Shown here: one piece after another, positions 16,774 through 24,832 of the stretch
Layout: each line of letters begins with the position of its first letter
Position numbering within the stretch: position 1 is the first letter of the stretch
Source: Bacteroides cellulosilyticus DSM 14838
GTDB lineage: Bacteria > Bacteroidota > Bacteroidia > Bacteroidales > Bacteroidaceae
Direction: 5' to 3'
NCBI RefSeq assembly: GCF_000158035.1
Contig: NZ_EQ973491.1
Coordinates: 371,415 to 412,489, forward strand
Length of the DNA: 41,075 nucleotides
Notes under the pieces: model-generated
What the model was told of the DNA's origin: nothing
The model's input: only the letters and a program-made list of their open reading frames with translations
Databases searched by the model: none
Position numbers and translations under genes: made by a program

Positions 16774-16971
16774 GTTTTTTTCATAGAGATTTAGATTTAA
16801 GGTTAGAAGAATTGTGGAAGTCGTGAGACTTCCCTTTTTTTCATCTTAAAGTTTTGCGCTCCTGTATCTCTCATGGACCGTTTGAAGGTAAATTTGCTAA
16901 AGTATACTGAGGTTCATGTTTTTCACGGGAGAGTGCAGAAGAGAGTCGCTTCGTGAGAAGGGGCTTTTTTT
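16774..16971 (+). ncRNA. Candidate small RNA (about 200 nt)
   Basis: The likely transcript runs from the 16760-16767 promoter to the T tract at 16965-16971. A first hairpin with U tract lies at 16816-16841. Downstream, GCGCTC (16856-16861) pairs with GAGTGC (16931-16936), and CATGGACC (16872-16879) pairs with GGTTCATG (16911-16918) around a 31-nt open loop. A last hairpin AGTCGCTTC/GAAGGGGCT (16944-16952 / 16957-16965, loop GTGA) is followed by seven T. Length and an open central region would fit a 6S-like RNA, but I cannot verify that. Alternatively two short RNAs end at the two hairpins. A 27-codon frame at 16873-16956 lacks a ribosome site. Confidence 0.5.
16816..16841 (+). terminator. Hairpin with T tract inside the small-RNA region
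   Basis: GGAAGTC (16816-16822), loop GTGA, GACTTCC (16827-16833), then C and seven T. It is a textbook intrinsic terminator only about 45 nt after the predicted transcription start, so it may end a very short RNA or act as an attenuator. Confidence 0.7.
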
Positions 16972-17003
16972 GTGCCGATACTTTTCTGTCTTTTATATAT
17001 ATC

Positions 17004-17035
17004 AAAAAAGGTGCTCACTGCTGAGCACCTTTTTT
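17004..17035. terminator. Bidirectional terminator
   Basis: A perfect 14 bp inverted repeat, AAAAAAGGTGCTCA (17004-17017) and TGAGCACCTTTTTT (17022-17035), loop CTGC. The A/T flanks give a U tract in both directions. It ends the MFS gene on the minus strand and any read-through from the small RNA on the plus strand. Confidence 0.9.
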
Positions 17036-17060
17036 ATTATCTATATATACTATTCCAGTA

Positions 17061-18578
17061 TTATTCCAATACAATAGGTTTATACTTCGGAACCAGAGCC
17101 TTCATTACAACCCAACCAATCAGGTAAGCTACTGCGCATACACAGAAGATGATGAAGTATCCCGCAGGTTTACCGGAGAAGCCCATAAATTCCATGGCAG
17201 GGCGTACGAACTGTGCACCTTGTTCCAGTAAATCATGAGTCATTTCCACTTCTTTTCCATCTACCATTGTACTTCCTGATGAATATACGAACAAGTTACC
17301 TGCTACTTTCTGAAGAATCATTGAACCGAAACCACCGGCCATACCACCGATACCAGTGATACTTGCAATGGCTGCTCTCGGGAACATGTCACTTACGGTA
17401 GAGAAAATGTTGGCAGACCAAGACTGGTGAGCTGCACCACCGATACCGATCATGATAACCGGTAACCACGGAGAGATAGTACCCAGAGGCTGTGCCAGCA
17501 ATACTACCAGCGGGAAGAATGCAAATATCAACATGGCACGCATACGTGCTGCATACGGATTCAAACCGGTTCTGTTGATAATGATAGTAGGCAGTTTACC
17601 ACCATAAATAGAAAGCATCGTGATGGCATACAGAGTAAAGATCAATGCGATACCCAATCCTTCGGAAGTCTTGATACCGAATTGCGTATTCAGATAAGAA
17701 GGAGTCCAGAACAGGAAGAACCACCAAACACCATCGGTCATAAATTTACCGAAAGCAAATGCCCAAGTTTGTTTGTAGCTGAAGCATTGCCAGAATTTCA
17801 TCTTCTTCTCGTCTTTTTCTTCTACGACAGGAGCAGCACCTTCTTCGTGCTTGTCTTGCTCAATGTAATCAAGCTCAGCCTTATTTACGTGCTTGCTTTC
17901 AGAAGGTTTAGAGTACATGAATACCCAGAAGCCCATCCAGATAAATCCAAGACCACCAATTACGATGAAAGCCATTTCCCAACCCCATGCTTTAGCCAGC
18001 AAAGGAATTGTCAACGGAGCAACCAGAGCACCGATAGAAGCACCGGCATTAAAGATTGAAGTAGCATACGCGCGGTCTTTCTTAGGGAAATACTCGGCAG
18101 TTACTTTGATAGCGGCAGGGAAGTTACCAGCCTCACCAAGTGCCAGTACACAACGGGCTGCCAGGAAGCAGTACATACTAATAGTAGCAATGGTTACTAC
18201 CACATCACCTGTGGCACCCATTAATTCGGCTGCACTATGCAGACCTACGAAATGCTCGGTTACGATACCACAAAGAGCGTGGAGACAAGCACCTGCCGAC
18301 CATACACCGATAGCCCAAAGGAAACCTTTCTTTGTACCCATCCAGTCGATAAAGCGACCGGCGAACAACATGCAGACTGCATAAACAATAGAGAAAACAG
18401 AAGTGATTGTTCCGTAGTGTGATTCATCCCAATGGAATTCGGGTTTGATAAATTCATCCCACGTCAATGACAGCACCTGGCGGTCAAGGTAGTTTACTGT
18501 TGTCGCAAAAAATAGCATGGCGCAGATGGTCCACCTGTAGTTGGTCATCTTTCCCACTGCATTTTGATTTAAACTCAT
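17061..18578 (-). CDS. MFS hexuronate-type permease (ExuT-like)
   Basis: A 505-residue inner-membrane permease of the anion:cation symporter branch of the MFS. It has about 12 membrane helices, the N-terminal signature WTICAMLFFATTVNYLDRQV, the loop 2-3 motif GRFIDWMGTKKGF, and ALGEAGNFPAAIKVTAEYFP, which is typical of ExuT/GudP/LgoT transporters. A charged cytoplasmic loop (HVNKAELDYIEQDKHEEGAA) splits the halves. In this locus the likely cargo is galacturonate or the unsaturated uronate released by GH105. It is divergent from GH105 across a 301 bp region, with its own -7 box and a strong bidirectional terminator. The exact substrate is inference. Confidence 0.92.
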   Translation of the reverse strand: MSLNQNAVGKMTNYRWTICAMLFFATTVNYLDRQVLSLTWDEFIKPEFHWDESHYGTITSVFSIVYAVCMLFAGRFIDWMGTKKGFLWAIGVWSAGACLHALCGIVTEHFVGLHSAAELMGATGDVVVTIATISMYCFLAARCVLALGEAGNFPAAIKVTAEYFPKKDRAYATSIFNAGASIGALVAPLTIPLLAKAWGWEMAFIVIGGLGFIWMGFWVFMYSKPSESKHVNKAELDYIEQDKHEEGAAPVVEEKDEKKMKFWQCFSYKQTWAFAFGKFMTDGVWWFFLFWTPSYLNTQFGIKTSEGLGIALIFTLYAITMLSIYGGKLPTIIINRTGLNPYAARMRAMLIFAFFPLVVLLAQPLGTISPWLPVIMIGIGGAAHQSWSANIFSTVSDMFPRAAIASITGIGGMAGGFGSMILQKVAGNLFVYSSGSTMVDGKEVEMTHDLLEQGAQFVRPAMEFMGFSGKPAGYFIIFCVCAVAYLIGWVVMKALVPKYKPIVLE

Positions 18579-18618
18579 GATACGTTGATTTAAAATTATT
18601 AATTCTTATTTCTGGGGC

Positions 18619-18626
18619 CAAAAATA
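18619..18626 (-). promoter_or_regulatory. Bacteroides -7 element for the MFS permease
   Basis: The minus strand reads TATTTTTG (TAnnTTTG), 40 bp before the ATG at 18578. ATTG stands 19 bp further upstream (18646-18649 on the plus strand as CAAT), a one-mismatch -33 box. Confidence 0.5.
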
Positions 18627-18707
18627 CACATTATTTGATGTATATCAATACTTTTTTCGTCTAATTTCCTGCAATTTTTGTTCGAAATGCAAATAAATGG
18701 CAAAAAA

Positions 18708-18751
18708 ACTCGTTATCGTGCACGAAAACACTCGTTCTCGCACACGAAATA
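18708..18751. repeat. Two 22 bp direct repeats in the MFS/GH105 divergent region (array C)
   Basis: Units at 18708-18729 and 18730-18751 both begin ACTCGTT and contain CACGAAA. The first holds the palindrome TCGTGCACGA. GAAAACACTCGTTC at the junction is nearly identical to GAAACACTCGTTC in array A. The repeats lie between the two divergent promoters, a fitting place for a regulator site. An inverted pair AAGGTG/CACCTT (18764-18769 / 18783-18788) lies nearby. The 301 bp gap 18579-18879 holds nothing else recognisable apart from the promoters. Confidence 0.65.
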
Positions 18752-18827
18752 CTAAGTTTATAGAAGGTGAAAATAAATAATGCACCTTTTCAGTCGAAAA
18801 GTACACAACGCTTTAGGTGAGAACCGC

Positions 18828-18835
18828 TATCTTTG
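18828..18835 (+). promoter_or_regulatory. Bacteroides -7 element for the GH105 operon
   Basis: TATCTTTG matches TAnnTTTG, 44 bp before the ATG at 18880. It lies inside a longer reading frame starting at 18817, which is why the later start is chosen. No -33 box is evident, which fits an activator-dependent promoter. Confidence 0.55.
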
Positions 18836-18879
18836 TCACATTACTTAATATAATCTATATACCTAAAAACAAGAACAGA

Positions 18880-20100
18880 ATGATGAACAATCTGCTTTGT
18901 AAAACTTTTGTGATGGGAGCGCTGATTTGCTCCACTCAGTTGTCTGCTCAGAAAGTAAGCGATAAGCAACCGTGGTCGGTACGTATGGTAGAATCGGAGA
19001 TGATTCGTTGCCCGGAATCCTGGCAACTGGATTTCCAGCCGAAACTGAAATGGGATTATTGTCATGGGCTGGAATTACAAGCCATGCTGGATGTGTATGA
19101 TACGTATGGAGATCAGAAGATGTTTGACTATGCACTAGCTTATGCGGACACCATGATACACAAGGACGGAAGTATTGAGACCTATAAACTGAATGAATAC
19201 AATATCGACCGCTTGAATTCAGGTAAATTCCTGTTCCGCATCTACGAACAGACGAAAGATGAAAAATATAAGAAGGCTATTGATTTGTTGCGTAGTCAGC
19301 TTGACACCCATCCGCGTAATGAGGACGGCGGTTTCTGGCATAAGAAAGTATATCCGAACCAGATGTGGTTGGATGGTCTTTATATGGGGGCACCTTTCTA
19401 TGCTGAATATGCTTTCCGCAATAATCGTGTACAGGATTATAAAGATATTGTGAACCAATTTATTACAGTGGCACGCCATACGTATGATCCGAAGAATGGA
19501 CTTTATCGCCATGCCTGTGATGTCAGTCGTAAGGAACGTTGGGCAGATCCCGTTACCGGACAGTCACAGCATAGCTGGGGACGTGCGATGGGATGGTATG
19601 CAATGGCATTTGTAGATGCACTGGACTTTATTCCGAAACATGAGGCAGGACGTGATTCCATGCTCGTTATCCTTAATAATATTGCCGCACAGGTGAAGCG
19701 CATACAAGATCCGAAGACCGGATTATGGTATCAGGTGCTGGATAAGAGTGGTGAGAAAGGAAATTATGTAGAATCTTCCTGTTCTACTATGTTTGTCTAT
19801 GCTTTGTTCAAAGCTGTTCGTAAGGGATATATTGATAAATCATATCTGAAAGTGGCTCTCAAAGGATACCAAGGTATTCTTGATAACTTCATAGAAGTAG
19901 ATAAAGACGGTGTGGTGACTATTACCAGAGCCTGTGCAGTTGCCGGCCTGGGTGGCAAAAACTACCGTATGGGAGATTACACCTATTATATAAATGAAAC
20001 AATCCGCAGCAACGACCCCAAGGCAGTAGGTCCGTTTATCATGGCAAGTCTGGAGTGGGAGCGTCTGCAACAAGTAAAGGAAATCGTTAATCAGAAATAA
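18880..20100 (+). CDS. GH105 unsaturated rhamnogalacturonyl/uronyl hydrolase
   Basis: A 406-residue secreted enzyme starting MMNNLLCKTFVMGALICSTQLSAQ, a signal peptide cleaved near SAQ. It resembles the YteR/YesR family, an alpha6/alpha6 barrel that hydrates and releases the 4,5-unsaturated galacturonyl residue left at the non-reducing end by pectate or rhamnogalacturonan lyases. Motifs: WDYCHGLELQAMLDVYDTYG, EDGGFWHKKVYPNQMWLDGLYMG with the proposed catalytic Asp165, QSQHSWGRAMGWYAMAF, and VESSCSTMFVYALFKA. It is followed 4 bp later by the CE8 gene. The activity class is secure; whether it prefers rhamnogalacturonan or homogalacturonan ends is open. Confidence 0.93.
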   Translation: MMNNLLCKTFVMGALICSTQLSAQKVSDKQPWSVRMVESEMIRCPESWQLDFQPKLKWDYCHGLELQAMLDVYDTYGDQKMFDYALAYADTMIHKDGSIETYKLNEYNIDRLNSGKFLFRIYEQTKDEKYKKAIDLLRSQLDTHPRNEDGGFWHKKVYPNQMWLDGLYMGAPFYAEYAFRNNRVQDYKDIVNQFITVARHTYDPKNGLYRHACDVSRKERWADPVTGQSQHSWGRAMGWYAMAFVDALDFIPKHEAGRDSMLVILNNIAAQVKRIQDPKTGLWYQVLDKSGEKGNYVESSCSTMFVYALFKAVRKGYIDKSYLKVALKGYQGILDNFIEVDKDGVVTITRACAVAGLGGKNYRMGDYTYYINETIRSNDPKAVGPFIMASLEWERLQQVKEIVNQK

Positions 20101-20104
20101 GACA

Positions 20105-21073
20105 ATGAAACGGCTAACTTATTATTTATGCGGCATACTTCTTCTCTTGGTGGGGATCATGCCGCTATCGGCACAGTCTCAATATAAAGATACGCTTGTG
20201 GTTGCCCGTGATGGTTCGGGAGACTATCGCACGTTGACGGAAGCTATGGAAGGCATTCGTGCTTTTATGGATTACAAGGTTACAGTGCTGATAAAGAATG
20301 GAACATATAAGGAGAAAGCGATAATTCCTTCTTGGGTGCAAAATGTGGATTTCATCGGTGAAAGTGTGGAAAATACGATTATCACGTATGATGACCATGC
20401 CAACATTAATAAGATGGGTACTTTCCGTACCTATACTGTAAAAGTGCAGGGAAACAATATTACCTTCAAAAACCTGACTATAGAAAACAATGCTGCCAGA
20501 CTGGGACAAGCGGTTGCCCTTCACACGGAAGGGGATAAACTGGTATTCATCAACTGCCGTTTGCTGGGAAATCAGGATACCATTTATACAGGTGCCGCAG
20601 GTACACGCCTTTATTTCGTAGATTGCTACATTGAGGGAACTACCGACTTTATTTTCGGTCCTTCTACCGCTTTGTTTGAGAACTGCGAAATCCGTAGCAA
20701 AACAAATTCATACGTGACGGCAGCTTCTACGCCCGAAGACATTGCGGTGGGCTATGTTTTTAAAAATTGCAAACTGACGGCCAATCCGGGTGTGGACAAG
20801 GTTTATCTGGGGCGTCCTTGGCGTCCGTATGCTGCCACCGTATTTATCAATTGTGAAATGGGTAAGCATATTCGTCCCGAAGGATGGCATAACTGGGGAA
20901 AAGAGGAAAATGAGAAGACAGCCCGCTATGCTGAGTACAATAGTACAGGAGAAGGTGCTGCGGCAGCCGGTCGGGTAAAATGGGCGAAACAGTTGACCAA
21001 GAAAGAAGCAGCCCAATACGATGATCTGAATTACATCTATCGGATGTGTAGTGACTGGAAACCTGAAAATTAA
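20105..21073 (+). CDS. CE8 pectin methylesterase
   Basis: A 322-residue secreted pectinesterase that removes methyl groups from homogalacturonan, freeing carboxylates and methanol. It has a signal peptide to about residue 24 (SAQSQ) and a right-handed parallel beta helix. Catalytic-site residues are Asp158 in GNQDTIY, Asp181 in TTDFIFGPS and Arg237 in LGRPWRPY, in the usual order and spacing. The C-terminal GWHNWGKEENEKTARYAEY is also standard. It is in an apparent operon with GH105 (4 bp gap). Downstream is a 22 bp repeat array and the convergent cupin gene. Confidence 0.96.
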   Translation: MKRLTYYLCGILLLLVGIMPLSAQSQYKDTLVVARDGSGDYRTLTEAMEGIRAFMDYKVTVLIKNGTYKEKAIIPSWVQNVDFIGESVENTIITYDDHANINKMGTFRTYTVKVQGNNITFKNLTIENNAARLGQAVALHTEGDKLVFINCRLLGNQDTIYTGAAGTRLYFVDCYIEGTTDFIFGPSTALFENCEIRSKTNSYVTAASTPEDIAVGYVFKNCKLTANPGVDKVYLGRPWRPYAATVFINCEMGKHIRPEGWHNWGKEENEKTARYAEYNSTGEGAAAAGRVKWAKQLTKKEAAQYDDLNYIYRMCSDWKPEN

Positions 21074-21080
21074 TAACTTA

Positions 21081-21190
21081 GCTTCCTGTCTACAAAGAGC
21101 CAACTTCCTGCTTACAAGGAGTTAACTCCTTGTCGACAGGAAGTTAACTTTTTGTTGGCAAGAAGTTAACTCCTTGCAGACAAGGTATTA
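21081..21190. repeat. Degenerate 22 bp tandem array with hairpin potential (array D)
   Basis: Five contiguous 22 bp units start at 21081, 21103, 21125, 21147 and 21169. Units begin ACTYCYTG and end near GGAAGTTA or AGGAGTTA. Units 2 and 3 are inverted relative to each other: ACTTCCTG and CAAGGAGT of unit 2 pair perfectly with CAGGAAGT and ACTCCTTG of unit 3, leaving only a 4-nt internal mismatch. The array fills the gap between the convergent CE8 and cupin genes and ends exactly at the cupin stop codon (21188-21190). It may act as a two-way hairpin between converging transcripts. Confidence 0.85.
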
Positions 21191-21535
21191 GCGCTTTAGA
21201 AAATCCGCTCTCATGGGGCTGAAACAATCTATCAGAATACCAGCTTCCAGACATACGCACCCGTGTTCCGCATCCGGTTCAATGTAGACGCCGTCTCCGG
21301 TTTCTACAATTTGTTTTTCACCGTTCACGGTAAACTCAAATTTACCGCTTGCCACATAGGTGGTTTGTGTATGGTAGTGGGTGTGTGGTGTACCGATGGC
21401 ACCTTGCTCGAATTTTACTTTAACCAGCATCACTTGCCCGTCGTAGCCCATTATTTGGCGTACTACTCCTTCGCCTGCCGGCTCCCATGCGATTTCTTTT
21501 TCAAGAATGAAAGTGTTACTTCTTGTCTTTTTCAT
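21188..21535 (-). CDS. kdgF: KdgF-like cupin, probable uronate linearisation enzyme
   Basis: A 115-residue cytoplasmic single-domain cupin with no signal peptide. The metal-site motif is HTHYHTQTTYVASG: His51, His53 and Gln57 with the Gly six residues on, then His91 in DAEHGCV. This matches the H-H-Q-H set of KdgF, which opens the 4,5-unsaturated galacturonate ring to 5-keto-4-deoxyuronate. That is exactly the product GH105 would release, so the context supports the call. It is the only minus-strand gene inside the plus-strand enzyme block and has its own promoter. A generic cupin of other function remains possible. Confidence 0.82.
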   Translation of the reverse strand: MKKTRSNTFILEKEIAWEPAGEGVVRQIMGYDGQVMLVKVKFEQGAIGTPHTHYHTQTTYVASGKFEFTVNGEKQIVETGDGVYIEPDAEHGCVCLEAGILIDCFSPMRADFLKR

Positions 21536-21563
21536 TTTGTTGCCAGATTAGTTGTTTTGTCGG

Positions 21564-21571
21564 CAAATATA
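21564..21571 (-). promoter_or_regulatory. Bacteroides -7 element for the KdgF-like gene
   Basis: The minus strand reads TATATTTG (TAnnTTTG), 28 bp before the ATG at 21535. No -33 match is seen. Confidence 0.5.
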
Positions 21572-21682
21572 CGATTAATATTAATTTTTCTACCGATTGC
21601 GACTTTTTTTACACTTCAGATCCTTTGTTTTTGGGTAATATTGCACCGGAAAATAATAATACTATTTATATTTTGATGAATT

Positions 21683-23449
21683 ATGAAGCACAAGTTGACA
21701 TTATTGCTGGGGTTGTTTTTCCTGCTCTCGGCTTTCAAGGCTGACAAGCCTGTGATTACGATTTTCATGATTGGAGACTCCACTATGGCCAATAAGTCAT
21801 TGACAGGTGGAAACCCCGAACGTGGCTGGGGACAGATGTTGCCCGGCTATCTTTCCGAGGAAATCCGTGTAGACAATCATGCTGTGAATGGACGTAGTTC
21901 CAAGAGTTTTATTGACGAGGGACGGTGGGAAAAGGTAATCTCACAGGTGAAGAAAGGGGACTATGTATTTATTCAGTTCGGACATAACGATGAGAAGTCC
22001 GATCCGAAACGGTATACGACTCCGGGAAGTACTTTTGATGAGAACCTGAAACGTTTTGTAAATGAAACCCGTGCCAAAGGTGGTATTCCTGTTTTGTTTA
22101 ACTCCATTGTACGCCGTAATTTTGGTACGGCAAATGGGAATGCAGTGGCTCAGGCTATTAGTCAGGATGATATACAGAAAGGAGTGAATCCGGATGCAAA
22201 GCGGGAGGCTTCGGAGCAACCTGCTGTTACTGAAGGTGACAAGCTAATTGATACACACGGTGCTTATCTGGATTCTCCGCGGAATGTAGCGAAAGAATTG
22301 GGTGTGGCTTTTGTGGATATGAATAAGATTACGCATGACCTTGTAGAGGGCATGGGGCCGGTAGACTCCCGAAAATTATTTATGTGGGTACCTGCCAATC
22401 AGGTTGCCGCGATGCCGAAGGGACGTGAAGATAACACTCATCTGAATGTTTATGGCGGGCGTGTTGTGGCTGGTTTGGCCATGGATGCCATTGCCAAGGA
22501 AGTACCGGAACTGGCTAAGTATGTTCGACACTATGATTTTGTAGTGGCGCAGGATGGTAGCGGAGATTTCTTTACCGTGCAGGAGGCTATTAATGCTGTT
22601 CCTGATTTCCGCAAGAATATCCGTACTACGATATTGGTGCGTAAAGGCGTGTATAAGGAGAAGATTGTGATACCGGAAAGTAAGATCAATATTTCTCTGA
22701 TAGGTCAGGACGGGGCAGTGCTTTCGTATGATGATTATGCGCAGAAGAAAAACTGCTTTGGCGAAGAAAAAGGGACCTCCGGTTCGTCTTCCTGTTATAT
22801 TTATGCTCCTGATTTTTATGCTGAGAATATTACGTTTGAGAACTCTTCCGGTCCGGTAGGGCAGGCAGTGGCCTGTTTCGTAAGTGCCGATCGTGCTTAT
22901 TTCAAGAATTGTCGTTTCCTTGGCTCTCAGGATACACTTTATACGTATGGGAAAAATTGCCGTCAGTACTATGAAGATTGCTATATAGAAGGTACGGTCG
23001 ACTTTATATTCGGCTGGTCTACGGCTGTCTTCAATCGTTGCCATATCCATAGTAAGAGCGGTGGGTATGTCACTGCACCTTCTACGGATCAGGGACAGAA
23101 GTATGGTTACGTATTTTATGATTGTCGCCTGACTGCGGATGACGGTGTACGGGATGTCGCTCTTTCACGTCCTTGGCGTCCGTATGCGCAGGCTGTGTTT
23201 ATCCGTTGTAATCTGGGCAAACATATCTCTCCTGCCGGCTGGAATAACTGGGGAAATAAAGAAGCGGAAAAGACAGCTTTCTATGCAGAATATGAAAGCA
23301 CGGGTGAGGGTGCTAACCCCAAAGCGCGTGTTCCTTATTCCCATCAATTGAAGAATCTCAAAGGGTATGAGATGGAAACCGTACTTGCCGGAGATGACGG
23401 ATGGAATCCGGTGAAAAATGGGGATGAACTGCTAAGCATAAAGCGCTGA
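21683..23449 (+). CDS. CE12-CE8 fusion: rhamnogalacturonan acetylesterase plus pectin methylesterase
   Basis: A 588-residue two-domain secreted esterase with signal peptide MKHKLTLLLGLFFLLSAFKA. Residues about 23-285 form an SGNH hydrolase of the CE12 type: nucleophile Ser33 in MIGDSTM, NHAVNGRSSKSF, FIQFGHNDEKSDP and Asp250-x-x-His253 in DNTHLNVYGG. It should remove acetyl groups from rhamnogalacturonan or homogalacturonan. Residues about 288-588 form a CE8 beta helix with Asp417 (GSQDTLY), Asp440 (VDFIFG) and Arg496 (SRPWRPY). All catalytic residues appear intact in both domains. It strips both methyl and acetyl esters from the same polymer. The upstream 147 bp is shared with the divergent kdgF-like gene. 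Confidence 0.95.
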   Translation: MKHKLTLLLGLFFLLSAFKADKPVITIFMIGDSTMANKSLTGGNPERGWGQMLPGYLSEEIRVDNHAVNGRSSKSFIDEGRWEKVISQVKKGDYVFIQFGHNDEKSDPKRYTTPGSTFDENLKRFVNETRAKGGIPVLFNSIVRRNFGTANGNAVAQAISQDDIQKGVNPDAKREASEQPAVTEGDKLIDTHGAYLDSPRNVAKELGVAFVDMNKITHDLVEGMGPVDSRKLFMWVPANQVAAMPKGREDNTHLNVYGGRVVAGLAMDAIAKEVPELAKYVRHYDFVVAQDGSGDFFTVQEAINAVPDFRKNIRTTILVRKGVYKEKIVIPESKINISLIGQDGAVLSYDDYAQKKNCFGEEKGTSGSSSCYIYAPDFYAENITFENSSGPVGQAVACFVSADRAYFKNCRFLGSQDTLYTYGKNCRQYYEDCYIEGTVDFIFGWSTAVFNRCHIHSKSGGYVTAPSTDQGQKYGYVFYDCRLTADDGVRDVALSRPWRPYAQAVFIRCNLGKHISPAGWNNWGNKEAEKTAFYAEYESTGEGANPKARVPYSHQLKNLKGYEMETVLAGDDGWNPVKNGDELLSIKR

Positions 23450-23494
23450 TTGATATTTGGATTTGATAAATAAACTTATAACAATTAGAACACA

Positions 23495-24811
23495 ATGATG
23501 AAAAAGAATTTGTTTGTATTACTGCTCGCTCTGATACTTCCACTTTCGTTTGTATGTGCGGAGAATTACCCGTATCGGAGTGATGTGCTTTGGGTTACCG
23601 TGCCCAATCATGCTGACTGGATTTATAAGACCGGAGAAAAGGCTACGGTTGAAGTTCAGTTCTATAAATATGGTATTCCGCAGGATGGAGTAACTGTATC
23701 TTATGAAATAGGCGGTGATATGATGCCGGCAGAAACTTCCGGTTCGGTTACGTTGAAGCAGGGAAAAGCGGTTATTCCTGTGGGAACCATGAAAGAATCC
23801 GGCTTTCGCGACTGCCGCTTGACAGCCACTGTGGATGGAAAAAGTTATAAGCATCATGTAAAGCTGGGTTTCTCACCGGAGAAGATTAAGCCTTATACGC
23901 AGATGCCGAAGGACTTTAAAGAGTTCTGGGAAAACAATAAAGCGGAGGCTGCCAAGTATCCGTTGACTTATACGAAGGAATTGGCAAAGGAATATTGTAC
24001 CGACAAGGTGGATTGCTATCTTATTAAGCTGATGTTGAACAGTCGCGGACAGAGTATTTACGGCTACTTGTTCTATCCGAAGAATGCAACAAAAGGTTCT
24101 TGTCCGGTAGTTCTTTGCCCTCCGGGTGCCGGAATTAAAACAATCAAGGAGCCTTTACGTCACAAATATTATGCAGAACAAGGCTGTATTCGTTTTGAGA
24201 TTGAGATACACGGATTGAATCCTACCTTGACAGAGGAGGCATTCAAGGAAATCAGCAACGCTTTTAACGGTAGAGAGAATGGCTATCTGAATAATGGACT
24301 TGATAACCGTGACAACTATTATATGAAACGAGTGTATCTGGGTTGTGTGCGTAGCATCGACCTCCTGACTTCCTTGCCCGAATGGGATGGTAAGAATGTA
24401 ATTGTCCAGGGCGGTAGTCAGGGAGGAGCTTTAGCTTTGATTACGACCGGTTTGGATCCTCGTGTAACAGCTTGTGTAGCCAATCACCCCGCTTTGAGTG
24501 ATATGGCAGGGTATAAAGCAGGGCGTGCCGGAGGATATCCCCACTTTTTCCGTACCGAAGGGATGGATACGCCGGAGAAGTTAAAAACGATGGCATATTA
24601 TGATGTAGTGAACTTTGCCCGTCTGATAAAGGTTCCTACTTATATTACCTGGGGATATAATGACGATGTGTGTCCGCCGACCACCAGCTATGCTGTTTAT
24701 AATACGCTGGATTGTCCGAAGGAAGCATTGATCACCCCGATTAATGAGCACTGGACTTCCAATGATACGGAATACGGACAGTTGCAGTGGATATTGAAGC
24801 ATCTGAAATAA
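23495..24811 (+). CDS. CE7-like acetyl esterase (alpha/beta-hydrolase)
   Basis: A 438-residue secreted protein with signal peptide MMKKNLFVLLLALILPLSFVCA. Residues about 22-130 are an Ig-like beta domain. The C-terminal part is an acetyl-xylan-esterase-type alpha/beta hydrolase: a QGGSQGGALAL elbow with Ser308, NDDVCPPTTSY with Asp390/391, and His419 in NEHWTSND. This fits CE7-related enzymes, although the RGQ block seen in canonical CE7 is only partly recognisable. It probably deacetylates pectic oligosaccharides in the periplasm. It follows the CE12-CE8 gene by 45 bp and ends at a strong terminator. The substrate is inference. Confidence 0.85.
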   Translation: MMKKNLFVLLLALILPLSFVCAENYPYRSDVLWVTVPNHADWIYKTGEKATVEVQFYKYGIPQDGVTVSYEIGGDMMPAETSGSVTLKQGKAVIPVGTMKESGFRDCRLTATVDGKSYKHHVKLGFSPEKIKPYTQMPKDFKEFWENNKAEAAKYPLTYTKELAKEYCTDKVDCYLIKLMLNSRGQSIYGYLFYPKNATKGSCPVVLCPPGAGIKTIKEPLRHKYYAEQGCIRFEIEIHGLNPTLTEEAFKEISNAFNGRENGYLNNGLDNRDNYYMKRVYLGCVRSIDLLTSLPEWDGKNVIVQGGSQGGALALITTGLDPRVTACVANHPALSDMAGYKAGRAGGYPHFFRTEGMDTPEKLKTMAYYDVVNFARLIKVPTYITWGYNDDVCPPTTSYAVYNTLDCPKEALITPINEHWTSNDTEYGQLQWILKHLK

Positions 24812-24832
24812 ATAAAATCTATCTTATTTCTC

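Noticed and set aside
16873..16956. 27-codon peptide gene in the small-RNA region
   Set aside because: No ribosome site, and it ends within the loop of the final terminator hairpin. The long-range RNA pairing explains the region better.
22376..23050. 224-residue minus-strand frame opposite the CE12-CE8 gene
   Set aside because: Shadow of a gene whose catalytic residues are all accounted for on the plus strand.
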